Below the pieces are notes generated by a model. That model worked only from the letters and a program-made list of their open reading frames with translations, ran no database searches and was not told where the DNA came from. A DNA stretch of 48,214 nucleotides from Fibrobacter sp. (GTDB lineage: Bacteria > Fibrobacterota > Fibrobacteria > Fibrobacterales > Fibrobacteraceae), in assembly GCA_024398815.1 (NCBI GenBank), contig JAKSIL010000020.1:1-48214 (forward strand), read 5' to 3'. Made by a program: the position numbers and the translations under genes. Positions 23,053-30,691 of the stretch are shown in pieces; position 1 is the first letter of the stretch, and every line of letters starts with the position of its first letter.

Positions 23053-24015
23053 TTATTTTCTCCCCATGAATCGGGTGGCGAACGGAACTCCTACGACGCC
23101 GAACAGTATGCGCGGCACGAACTGGTAGAAGTGGTGGAGGTGGGGGTAAAGCGCCTTGGCGTTTTTGATGAGCCACGGAAGGTACGAAAATACGAAATTC
23201 TTGCCCAGGCGTTTTTTAAGGTAACGGATGTATTCCTGCAGGAACTTCTGGTAGTCTTCGGGAAGGCGTTTGTAGAAATCCGTCGCAAGAATTGTGGTGG
23301 ACCACTGCAGATTTACATTGAGGCGGTGATTCCAGGTGTGGCTGGAGCCTTGGCCGATGGCGTTGTTGCCGTGAATCCTGTATTGGATGACGGGTTCCTT
23401 GATGGCCTTGTATCCGTTGTTCGCTGCAGCGCAGAGCGTTATCCACTGGTCGTGAACCGGGACTCCTTGCGGAATGGGGAGCACTTGTTTTAGAAGGCTC
23501 GCCCTGAAAAGCACCAGGCATCCGGTGACGTTCGTGAACCCTGTGAGGAGTGCCTTCAGGGAAAGATGTTCCTGGATGTTCTCGATTTTGCGCCAGGATT
23601 CTTCGACAAGGTTCCCTTCTCCGTCGATGACGTTCGCGTCGCCGAAGACCAGGTCGGGCTTTGTACCGTCTACGGGTTCTTCGATGGCTTTCTCGAGCAG
23701 GGCTAGTTTTTGCGGAAGCCAAATGTCGTCGTGGTCGGCGAGGGCGATAAAGTCTTCGTCGCCTGTTTGCGTCGATGCGATTTCGAGGCATTTCGAAAAG
23801 GCGGCCCTGTGCCCGCAGTTCTTTTCGAACGTTGTAATTTGAAGCGGGAGACGGTCCTTGTAGCTTTCAAGGATTTCCAGTGTCGAATCCTTGGATCCAT
23901 CGTCCACGGCAATTATCGTATCGGCTTTGCGTGTCTGCGCACACAGCGAATCCAGCATCTGTGGCAGATACTTTTCTCCGTTGTAAGTGGCAAGAACAAT
24001 GCAAATCTTCGACAT
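23053..24015 (-). CDS. Family 2 glycosyltransferase (rhamnosyltransferase-like)
   Basis: A 320-aa GT-A enzyme. The N-terminus ICIVLATYNGEKYLPQMLDSL, then DTIIAVDDGSKDSTLEIL, with the metal-binding LADHDDIWLPQKL (DxD-like) and a VPVHDQWITL segment, matches O-antigen/rhamnan GT2 enzymes such as RfbF/RgpB types. It likely transfers sugars to a surface glycan on the cytoplasmic face; the C-terminal FVFSYLPWLIKNAKALYP could be membrane-associated. The sugar is unknown. A TATATT box 6 nt upstream suggests an extra, leaderless start inside the operon. Confidence 0.88.
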   Translation of the reverse strand: MSKICIVLATYNGEKYLPQMLDSLCAQTRKADTIIAVDDGSKDSTLEILESYKDRLPLQITTFEKNCGHRAAFSKCLEIASTQTGDEDFIALADHDDIWLPQKLALLEKAIEEPVDGTKPDLVFGDANVIDGEGNLVEESWRKIENIQEHLSLKALLTGFTNVTGCLVLFRASLLKQVLPIPQGVPVHDQWITLCAAANNGYKAIKEPVIQYRIHGNNAIGQGSSHTWNHRLNVNLQWSTTILATDFYKRLPEDYQKFLQEYIRYLKKRLGKNFVFSYLPWLIKNAKALYPHLHHFYQFVPRILFGVVGVPFATRFMGRK

Positions 24016-24021
24016 ATTATG

Positions 24022-24027
24022 AATATA
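24022..24027 (-). promoter_or_regulatory. -10-like box, leaderless spacing (GT2 gene)
   Basis: TATATT on the minus strand ends 6 nt before ATG 24015, within the 21-nt gap after the preceding gene of the operon. Confidence 0.4.
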
Positions 24028-24036
24028 GCAAAAAGA

Positions 24037-24753
24037 TTATTTCGAAATTTCTTTTAAGAAATTCGGCCTTAATTTGCTGAGTAAAATGGCCGAATCACGC
24101 TTTTCGATGATTTTCTTACGATTTTTTATCAAATTCCGCGTAGCGGCGGGGTGACGAACCATAAATTTGAAACTTTTCCAAAAGCCTAGGCTTTTGAACA
24201 AACTAACAAGCAGGGCGTTTTCGTCTTGTTCAAGCGGTGCAGGTTCGCCTTGCCTTGCTACGAGGTAGGGAATGGAAAACATCTTGCCGCCGGCATGGAG
24301 CATCCTCAAGGAGTAGTCGGCGATGGCTTCCGTTAACGGAAGATCCGTGTCGATTCGTCCGGTTCGCTGTATGATTCTTCTTGAAAAGGCGACAATTTCA
24401 GGGCAGGGGGCTGCGACGAACCTCAAAGGGGCGTTGTCCGAAATCCGCTTGAAACCTGTTTTCGAATCCAGAATTGAAGCGCCTTTGAACGATTCTCCAC
24501 AGTGAACCCTCGGGGCAAAAGCATCGACCATCGGAAACCCGCTTATGGCCTGCGCCAGGTCGTTCAAGAAGTCCCTGTCGATGTTCATGCTTTCGTGCGA
24601 AATGACAATCCATTCGGCATCGCTTTTTTCGAGGCCTTCGTTCACGTCGTTTCCGAAGAACCAGCCCAAAGCCGCATCTGTAAACGGGGGAGTGGGCGTA
24701 AAGCCGGGTTCATCGAATTTTGAACCCCATACAATGACATCGAATTGACGCAT
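24037..24753 (-). CDS. Putative glycosyltransferase-like protein
   Basis: A 238-aa protein lacking the first strand of a normal GT2 but with related pieces: KSDAEWIVISHESMNIDRDFL (a D-x-D-like acceptor segment), a region DAFAPRVH and LPLTEAIADYSLRMLHAGGKMFSIPYL, as in the acceptor-side half of GT2 enzymes. It may be a divergent or non-catalytic glycosyltransferase. Its start shares one base with the stop of the PorV-like gene (TAATG), and the GT2 gene follows. Assignment rests on context as much as sequence. Confidence 0.55.
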   Translation of the reverse strand: MRQFDVIVWGSKFDEPGFTPTPPFTDAALGWFFGNDVNEGLEKSDAEWIVISHESMNIDRDFLNDLAQAISGFPMVDAFAPRVHCGESFKGASILDSKTGFKRISDNAPLRFVAAPCPEIVAFSRRIIQRTGRIDTDLPLTEAIADYSLRMLHAGGKMFSIPYLVARQGEPAPLEQDENALLVSLFKSLGFWKSFKFMVRHPAATRNLIKNRKKIIEKRDSAILLSKLRPNFLKEISK

Positions 24754-25766
24754 TAGAAGCCTACGCTCAAGCCGACACGATGCTCAAAACCCATTCCCTG
24801 GGTCAAGTACGAAATGGCGTAGTCCACAGTAAACAGGCTGTTGTTGTAGCCGAGGCCTGCGCTGAGCATGCGCGATTCGTTCGCCTCGCTGGGCCTGTCG
24901 TTCGAGGCGGCCAGTTCCTTGAAGTCGCGAGTCAGGTCAATCCATGTGCGCGTGAAACCGGCCCTTATGGCGAAGTTCGTGCCCAGGGCGTACTCGGCAC
25001 CAAGGTCGAGCACGGCGTCGGCGTACCTCGGAAAATCGCTTGCCGCAAAAATCGTCAATCGCCTTACGCTCTTGGGGCGCAGGTAGCCCGAAATGGAGAA
25101 TGTCTGCGACATGGTGTAAAATTCGTCGGTGCCTTCGTCGACATAGTCCCTTATCATGTAGCCGAAATCCTTGGCGACAAGCGAAAGACCGACAATCTTG
25201 CTTGCGGACTGCCACAATATGCCCCAGTCGAATGCTGCGCCGAGGGCAGCTCTGTCGCCTTCTTCTTCGGCGAGCCGGTCGCTTACGAACTTGATGGTGG
25301 TACCGAAACTGAAATGCTTGAGCGGGAACGAAAGTGTCGCCGTCACCATCTGGCTGAAGGGCTCGTAGTCGACGCCTGTCTCGTTGCCCCATTCGTCGTA
25401 GCCGGCAATGGATCCTTCGTCTATCCAGTTGTAGCTTAACTGGTATATAAAGATTCCGTTTTTACCGGTGAAAAACGCGGAACCTTCGTTTTCGGTCAGG
25501 TCGCCGGTTTGCCAGTGCATCGAAACCACGTGCTTTTTGCCGTCGGCCATGCGGATGGCGGCCGGGTTTATCTGAGTGACCGAGGGGTCTGTTGAAGGCG
25601 ATGCGCCTGCCGATTTTTCGAGGGCGATGTTTCGCGGACCGTCAAAAGTTCCCATAAACGAAAACACTTCTGCGCCGGCTTCGCCGTGCTGCAGATACGC
25701 AAAAGAAGCGAGCGGCGTCATGAGCGCTGCGGCAACTAGTGCTGAAAATTTCCGTTTAAGCATCAT
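24753..25766 (-). CDS. PorV/PorQ-family outer-membrane protein
   Basis: A 337-aa barrel with a signal peptide (FSALVAAALMTPLASFA). The early motif DPSVTQINPAAIRMADGKKHVVSMHW fits the N-terminal hatch of FadL/PorV-like proteins, where an N-P-A motif precedes the first strands. The remainder is beta-strand rich and ends HRVGLSVGF. PorV carries type IX cargo to the attachment complex, and PorQ-like members may do related work. In this operon it precedes glycan enzymes, so a surface glycan-anchoring role is possible. The start may be either ATG 25766 or 25763. Confidence 0.72.
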   Translation of the reverse strand: MMLKRKFSALVAAALMTPLASFAYLQHGEAGAEVFSFMGTFDGPRNIALEKSAGASPSTDPSVTQINPAAIRMADGKKHVVSMHWQTGDLTENEGSAFFTGKNGIFIYQLSYNWIDEGSIAGYDEWGNETGVDYEPFSQMVTATLSFPLKHFSFGTTIKFVSDRLAEEEGDRAALGAAFDWGILWQSASKIVGLSLVAKDFGYMIRDYVDEGTDEFYTMSQTFSISGYLRPKSVRRLTIFAASDFPRYADAVLDLGAEYALGTNFAIRAGFTRTWIDLTRDFKELAASNDRPSEANESRMLSAGLGYNNSLFTVDYAISYLTQGMGFEHRVGLSVGF

Positions 25767-25773
25767 AGACCAA

Positions 25774-25800
25774 AATTTACAAAAGATACGGTCCTCGCAA
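25774..25800 (-). promoter_or_regulatory. Promoter with leaderless spacing (PorV-like operon)
   Basis: On the minus strand: TTGCGA (25800-25795), a 15-nt spacer, then TAAATT (25779-25774), ending 7 nt before ATG 25766. No Shine-Dalgarno sequence. Confidence 0.5.
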
Positions 25801-25840
25801 TGTAAAAATCCTTGAAAAAATCAAAAAATTAAGGAATACC

Positions 25841-25869
25841 TTTACAAAAACCATAATTTTTGATATATT
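25841..25869 (+). promoter_or_regulatory. tRNA-Lys promoter
   Basis: TTTACA (25841-25846), 17-nt spacer, TATATT (25864-25869), ending 10 nt before the tRNA. This is the best sigma-70-like spacing among the plus-strand promoters. Confidence 0.75.
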
Positions 25870-25879
25870 TGGGTCGCTC

Positions 25880-25952
25880 GGGCTACTAGCTCAGTTGGTA
25901 GAGCAACGCCCTTTTAAGGCGTGGGTCGAAGGTTCGAGCCCTTCGTAGCTCA
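25880..25952 (+). tRNA. tRNA-Lys (anticodon TTT)
   Basis: A full cloverleaf of 73 nt: acceptor GGGCTAC/GTAGCTC (one G-U), D-stem GCTC/GAGC with AGTTGGTA, anticodon stem ACGCC/GGCGT with loop CTTTTAA (anticodon TTT), variable GGGTC, T-arm GAAGG-TTCGAGC-CCTTC. The discriminator is A73. CCA is not encoded and must be added enzymatically. Confidence 0.97.
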
Positions 25953-25959
25953 GTGAAAG

Positions 25960-25988
25960 ACCGGTTCCATTCGTGGAACCGGTTTTTC
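25960..25988 (+). terminator. Rho-independent terminator after tRNA-Lys
   Basis: ACCGGTTCCA-TTCG-TGGAACCGGT: perfect 10-bp stem, tetraloop, then TTTTC. The mfd promoter box begins directly after it. Confidence 0.93.
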
Positions 25989-25994
25989 TATATT
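25989..25994 (+). promoter_or_regulatory. -10-like box, leaderless spacing (mfd)
   Basis: TATATT ends 8 nt before ATG 26003 and abuts the tRNA terminator. No Shine-Dalgarno sequence. Confidence 0.45.
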
Positions 25995-26002
25995 TAGACG
26001 CA

Positions 26003-29000
26003 ATGGATACTTTGCAGGAATTTCTTCAGGACCCTCTTTGCGAATCGCTTTCGCTGTTTGCGAACGCCGGTCGCGAGGCCATCCATGTGAATGGGGCTAC
26101 GGTGCCCATGGCGTCGATGATGGTGGCGAGGCGCTTTTACGAAACTCCTGAAAACATTCTGGTCGTCACGAAGGACTACAAGAGCGCCGAAGTCTGGATT
26201 GAAAACTTGCAGACGCTCGTGGGCGAGGAATTCGTCCATTTTTTCCCCTCGATTGGCTTGAAGCCGTACGAGCAGAAAGTTCCCTTCGACGGAGTTCTCG
26301 AAGAACGTTTGAAGTTTTTCAAGGAAGTCGGCCTTGGCGATAAGCCGACCGTTGCTGTTTGCCCTCTCGATGCGTTCTTGATGCGCTTGCCCGAGCCTGG
26401 CAAACTTTTGAAGAGGGTCCGCACGCTCAAGGTGGGCGATGTGTTGGACCCGTCGAGCCTTAGGCCGTGGTTTCTGGACGCCGGATTCGTGGAACAGCCC
26501 GTTGTGAGCGGTGTTGGCGAGTTCTCGGTTCGCGGCTGCATTGTCGATGTGAACTGTTTTTTGTACCCGCATCCGATTCGTATTGAGTTCTACGGCGACG
26601 AAATCGAGTCCATCCGCTCGTTCGATATTTTTACGCAGCGCTCCATTGATCGCATGGACCGCATCGCCTTGTATCCGATGGGCGAATTTACGCTGCCCGA
26701 AGAGGAATCCGCTAAATTTGGCGGTAATCTGGCGGGACTGTGGTGGAGGCGTTCGCGTTACGAAAAGCTGGACTACAGCCTTTTGGATTATTTGCCGCGC
26801 TGCAGCCTTGTTTTCGAAGGACTTTCCGCTCTGTCGGAATCGGCGGCGAAGCTGAATTTGGCCTACGAGGCGGTTTTCGAGGAACTCCGGGAAACTTGTG
26901 CCGATGCTGTTCCCGCCTCCGATATTTGGTGGAAGATTGGTGAACTTTCGAGGAATTTTCCGGGCAGGGCTTCGCTTGACTTGACCCGTGTCGAAGCGGA
27001 TGGGAACAACTGGTTCAATGTTTCTCTTAAACCGCAGGACTTTTCAAGTACGGGAGCCGATGCTGTCGCTAGGCAGATCGAGGATTTTGTTGCGAAGGGT
27101 GGACGGGTTTACGTGGTGGCTCCGACTCCCGGTGCCCTCACTCGTTTGCGTCATGTCTTTGAAGGGCTCCATGTAGAGGATTATTTTGTCGGCAACCTGA
27201 CGGAAGGCTTTTGGCTTGAAGACGACAATGTTGCCTTTTTGACGGAAACGAGAATTTTTAATCGCCATGCCAACAAGCACCGCAAGCGTCAGCTTTCAGG
27301 CTCCGTGGCGAGCGCCCTGATGGTGGAATCGCTGACCCGAGGCGATTTCGTCGCTCACGAAGACCATGGCGTGGGGCGTTATCTGGGCCTAGTGCGCGTC
27401 CAGGTGAACGGCGGCTGGGTCGATTGCGCCCTGCTGGAATACGATGGTGGAGACCGCCTTACTTTCCCGGTCTCCGACTTGCAAAAAATCGATCGCCTGG
27501 ATGCGTCTGAAGACCACGTGCCGAAGCTCGACAAGCTTGGCGGCAAGAATTGGGAAAATGTCAAGAAGCGCGTGCAAAAGAAGGTGGTGCAGATTGCCCG
27601 CGAACTCGTAGAGCTTTACGCCAAGCGTGAATTGGTCGAAGGGTTCGGCTTTCCTTCAAATCAGAAGGTGCAGAAGGAATTTGACGACGCCTTCGAATTC
27701 GATCCGACTCCCGACCAGGTGAAGGCCACCGAAGACATCATGCGCGACATGGAGGCCCGCAGACCCATGGACCGCCTTATTTGCGGCGATGTGGGCTTTG
27801 GCAAGACTGAAGTAGCCATGCGAGCCGCCTTCAAGTGCGTTTCGGCGCAGAAACAGGTGGCCATCCTCGTGCCGACGACGATTCTTGCTGCGCAGCACTA
27901 CGAAAACTTCAAGGACCGTTTCGCCTCGTTCCCCGTGCAGATTGCTCTTGTGAATCGTTACAAGAGCGCGAAGGAGAAAAAGGAAATCTTCAAGGAAGTT
28001 TCCGAAGGCAAGATAAACATCGTCGTAGGAACGCACGCCCTTTTGAGCGACAAGAACCAGTTCAAGGACCTGGGATTACTGATTATCGACGAGGAACAGA
28101 AGTTCGGCGTGAAGCAAAAGGAAAAACTCAGGGAGTTCAGGCTCTCGGTGGATACCTTGAGCATGAGCGCTACACCCATTCCGAGGTCGTTGCACTTGAG
28201 CATGACGGGCGTTCGCGACATTTCGCTTATCAATACGGCTCCCATGAATCGTTTGCCCGTCGAAACGAAGCTTTTGAAACGCGACGACGTCATCTTGGCG
28301 GAGGCGGTCAAGGACGAACTCGCCCGCGGCGGCCAGGTGTTCATCGTCAACGACCGCGTCAATAGCATAAATCTGCTGGCCGAGGACGTCGAAGGATGGG
28401 TTCCCGAGGCGCGTGTGGCCGTGGCGCATGGTCAAATGGAAGACCACGAGCTCGAACGCGTGATGAACGCCTTCCTGAGCAAGGAATTCGATGTCCTCGT
28501 GAGCACGAGCATTATCGAATCGGGGTTGGACGTTCCCAACGCCAATACGATTATCATCATGAACGCCCATCATTTCGGCATTAGCCAGCTGTACCAGATG
28601 CGCGGGCGCGTGGGCCGCAGCGACGTGCTCGCGAAGGCGTTCCTCGTGATTCCTCCCCATGGAGAAATTTCCGCCGAATCCATGCGCCGTTTGAAGGCTT
28701 TGGAGCAGTACACCGAACTCGGGAGCGGTTACCAGCTCGCCATGCGCGATTTGGAAATCCGCGGCGCCGGAAACCTTCTGGGACAGGAACAGCACGGGTT
28801 TATTGCCGAAGTCGGCTATGAGACGTATGTTCGCATGGTGCGCGAGGCCGTGGAACAGCTGCGTGGCGGACCGACCGACAAGCCGATTCAGCCGCGTGTG
28901 GAACTTGGGGTCGACGCGTATTTGCCCGAAGACTACATCCAGGACGGTCTCACTCGAATTTCCTTGTACCAGCGCATTGCCCGCATAGCGTCTTCCGCCG

Positions 29001-29335
29001 AAGTCGAAAGTATTTTGCAGGAGCTCGAAGACCGTTTCGGCCCCGTTCCCTTGCCTGCGAAGATGCTCATGAGGGTGAGCGAAATCGGTCTTTTGGCGGG
29101 CCGCATGCGCGTCCAGGGATTGCAGCAGAAAAAGGGAATTTTGGCGGTCACCTTCGCGGAGTTTCCGCCGCCCGACCCGAGGGAGCTTATTTCGATGTGC
29201 CCGGCTTCGCCGTACCCGATGCGCCTTTTGAATGTTACCCCAGTGCAGGCTGTAATTGAAATTGGCACGGTGGACCCCGAAAGCGTTGCCGAAAGGGCTT
29301 TGGAATGCTTCAGAATCTTTTCTGGAAATAAATAA
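26003..29335 (+). CDS. mfd: Transcription-repair coupling factor Mfd
   Basis: A 1110-aa ATPase that removes RNA polymerase stalled at DNA lesions and recruits UvrA. Order of domains: a UvrB-like N-terminal module (about 1-330, KDYKSAEVWIENLQTL, GLKPYEQKVPFDGVLEER), a linker, the CarD-like RNA-polymerase-interacting domain at about 445-500 (RGDFVAHEDHGVGRYLGL), and the RecG-like motor. In the motor are the Walker A GDVGFGKTEVA near 595, DEEQ (LLIIDEEQKFGVKQ) near 695, SATPIPRSL, then QMRGRVGRSDVLA. The TRCF C-terminal domain ends the protein. I start at ATG 26003, since the earlier in-frame GTG lies inside the terminator hairpin. Confidence 0.97.
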   Translation: MDTLQEFLQDPLCESLSLFANAGREAIHVNGATVPMASMMVARRFYETPENILVVTKDYKSAEVWIENLQTLVGEEFVHFFPSIGLKPYEQKVPFDGVLEERLKFFKEVGLGDKPTVAVCPLDAFLMRLPEPGKLLKRVRTLKVGDVLDPSSLRPWFLDAGFVEQPVVSGVGEFSVRGCIVDVNCFLYPHPIRIEFYGDEIESIRSFDIFTQRSIDRMDRIALYPMGEFTLPEEESAKFGGNLAGLWWRRSRYEKLDYSLLDYLPRCSLVFEGLSALSESAAKLNLAYEAVFEELRETCADAVPASDIWWKIGELSRNFPGRASLDLTRVEADGNNWFNVSLKPQDFSSTGADAVARQIEDFVAKGGRVYVVAPTPGALTRLRHVFEGLHVEDYFVGNLTEGFWLEDDNVAFLTETRIFNRHANKHRKRQLSGSVASALMVESLTRGDFVAHEDHGVGRYLGLVRVQVNGGWVDCALLEYDGGDRLTFPVSDLQKIDRLDASEDHVPKLDKLGGKNWENVKKRVQKKVVQIARELVELYAKRELVEGFGFPSNQKVQKEFDDAFEFDPTPDQVKATEDIMRDMEARRPMDRLICGDVGFGKTEVAMRAAFKCVSAQKQVAILVPTTILAAQHYENFKDRFASFPVQIALVNRYKSAKEKKEIFKEVSEGKINIVVGTHALLSDKNQFKDLGLLIIDEEQKFGVKQKEKLREFRLSVDTLSMSATPIPRSLHLSMTGVRDISLINTAPMNRLPVETKLLKRDDVILAEAVKDELARGGQVFIVNDRVNSINLLAEDVEGWVPEARVAVAHGQMEDHELERVMNAFLSKEFDVLVSTSIIESGLDVPNANTIIIMNAHHFGISQLYQMRGRVGRSDVLAKAFLVIPPHGEISAESMRRLKALEQYTELGSGYQLAMRDLEIRGAGNLLGQEQHGFIAEVGYETYVRMVREAVEQLRGGPTDKPIQPRVELGVDAYLPEDYIQDGLTRISLYQRIARIASSAEVESILQELEDRFGPVPLPAKMLMRVSEIGLLAGRMRVQGLQQKKGILAVTFAEFPPPDPRELISMCPASPYPMRLLNVTPVQAVIEIGTVDPESVAERALECFRIFSGNK

Positions 29336-29353
29336 TTTGCTAGTTTTTTTGTG

Positions 29354-29359
29354 TATAAT
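29354..29359 (+). promoter_or_regulatory. -10 box before the thioredoxin lipoprotein gene
   Basis: TATAAT, with TAAAGGAAG as ribosome binding site further on and ATG at 29378. No good -35 at 17 nt. Confidence 0.45.
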
Positions 29360-29377
29360 TTCTAAAGGAAGTCAAAA

Positions 29378-30682
29378 ATGAAATCTAAAATGATTGCTCT
29401 CGGCGCCTGCGCACTTGCCATGGTTGCCTGTAATGTTCAGCAAACACCCAAGCCAGCAGCAGCCATTACCCCGAATTCTACCGATGATCAAAAGTTCGCT
29501 TACATGCTCGGAACACAGTTCGGTGCCCAGAATTTCAAAGTTCTTCCTCGCCAGATGGGCGAATATCTCGACGAAGACGTGGTCATCCAGGCCATTTTCG
29601 ATAACGTCAAGGCCGAGAAGGATTCGACCTTCAAGGTGCAGTTGAGCGAAGACACTCTCCAGTCCGTCGGTTCCCGTTACGGTGCGCTCGCCCGTAGCCG
29701 TATGGAGCAGACCCGCCCCGACAGCGCCACCATGGCCTCTTTCGAAGGCGACCACGCCAAGATCCGTGCCTACATGGATTCCGTTTCCGCAGCCCTTCCG
29801 ATGGCACCGGAGCCTGCCGTCAAAAAGCAGCCCGTCACCCTCGGTCCGAACGCTACCGACAACCAGAAGTTCTCGTACCTCATCGGTATCCAGTTCTCGA
29901 ACCAGTTCATTTCCATCGGAAACCAGTTCCAGACCGAATTCGATGCTGAATACTTCGCTTTGGGCGTTCGCGACGCTGCCGCCAAGAACCGCGACACCAC
30001 GCTCACCCTGCAGATGACCGAAGATTCCCTGAGCGCAGTCGGCAACCGCTACAACGAAAAGATGAAGACCCTTCGTGAAGAGGCTATGAAGAAGCAGCGC
30101 GAAGAAGAAGAAAAGCTCAAGGCCGAAGTCGCCACCCTCCGCGGTGACACTCTCCCGAACGGCATGCCCGCCAAGATGAACTACAAGGTCAAGGTCAGCG
30201 GCATTACCGTCAAGGCCGAAAACCTCGAACAGTTCGCAAACAAGCCGCTCCTCGTGTTCTACTTCTCTGCAACTTGCGGCCACTGCGCCCATGCCGCTCC
30301 GCAGATTCTTGAAATTGCCAAGAGCGTTGCAGGCAAGGTTACGACCGTTGCCGTTGCCAGCGGCGGAAACAACAAGTCCGGCATCCGCAAGTTCGCCGAC
30401 AACGCCAAGTTCGACGACACCATCAACATCGTATGGGACGAATCCCGCCAGTTCGGCGAACTCTACAGCGATGGCTACGTTCCCAAGGTCTATCTCGTGA
30501 ACCCGGACGGCTCCTACAAGCAGTATGCCGCCTTCGAACGCGAAAAGGAAGACCTGAAGAAGGAAATCGCCGAACTTGCTAACGGCAAGAACGTGGAATG
30601 GAAGATTGAAGTTCCCGCAGCCGACTCTGCAAAGACGGATGCTCCGGCTCCGGCAGCGGCACCTGCTCCCGCAGCAAAGTAA
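29378..30682 (+). CDS. Lipoprotein with two FKBP_N-like domains and a thioredoxin-like domain
   Basis: A 434-aa lipoprotein: lipobox MVAC (Cys18). Two homologous segments follow, starting TDDQKFAYMLGTQFG (about 35-140) and TDNQKFSYLIGIQFSNQF (about 158-265). Both fit the helical dimerisation domain that precedes FKBP isomerase domains (Mip/FkpA), yet no FKBP catalytic domain follows. A charged helix (KMKTLREEAMKKQREEEEK) leads to a thioredoxin fold at about 280-400 with FSATCGHCAHAAPQ; the redox pair is Cys300 and Cys303. It probably acts as an envelope disulfide oxidoreductase held away from the membrane by the helical part. The tail is Ala-Pro rich. AAAGGAAG precedes the ATG; mnmG follows after 9 nt. 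Confidence 0.82.
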   Translation: MKSKMIALGACALAMVACNVQQTPKPAAAITPNSTDDQKFAYMLGTQFGAQNFKVLPRQMGEYLDEDVVIQAIFDNVKAEKDSTFKVQLSEDTLQSVGSRYGALARSRMEQTRPDSATMASFEGDHAKIRAYMDSVSAALPMAPEPAVKKQPVTLGPNATDNQKFSYLIGIQFSNQFISIGNQFQTEFDAEYFALGVRDAAAKNRDTTLTLQMTEDSLSAVGNRYNEKMKTLREEAMKKQREEEEKLKAEVATLRGDTLPNGMPAKMNYKVKVSGITVKAENLEQFANKPLLVFYFSATCGHCAHAAPQILEIAKSVAGKVTTVAVASGGNNKSGIRKFADNAKFDDTINIVWDESRQFGELYSDGYVPKVYLVNPDGSYKQYAAFEREKEDLKKEIAELANGKNVEWKIEVPAADSAKTDAPAPAAAPAPAAK

Positions 30683-30691
30683 AGCAAAACC

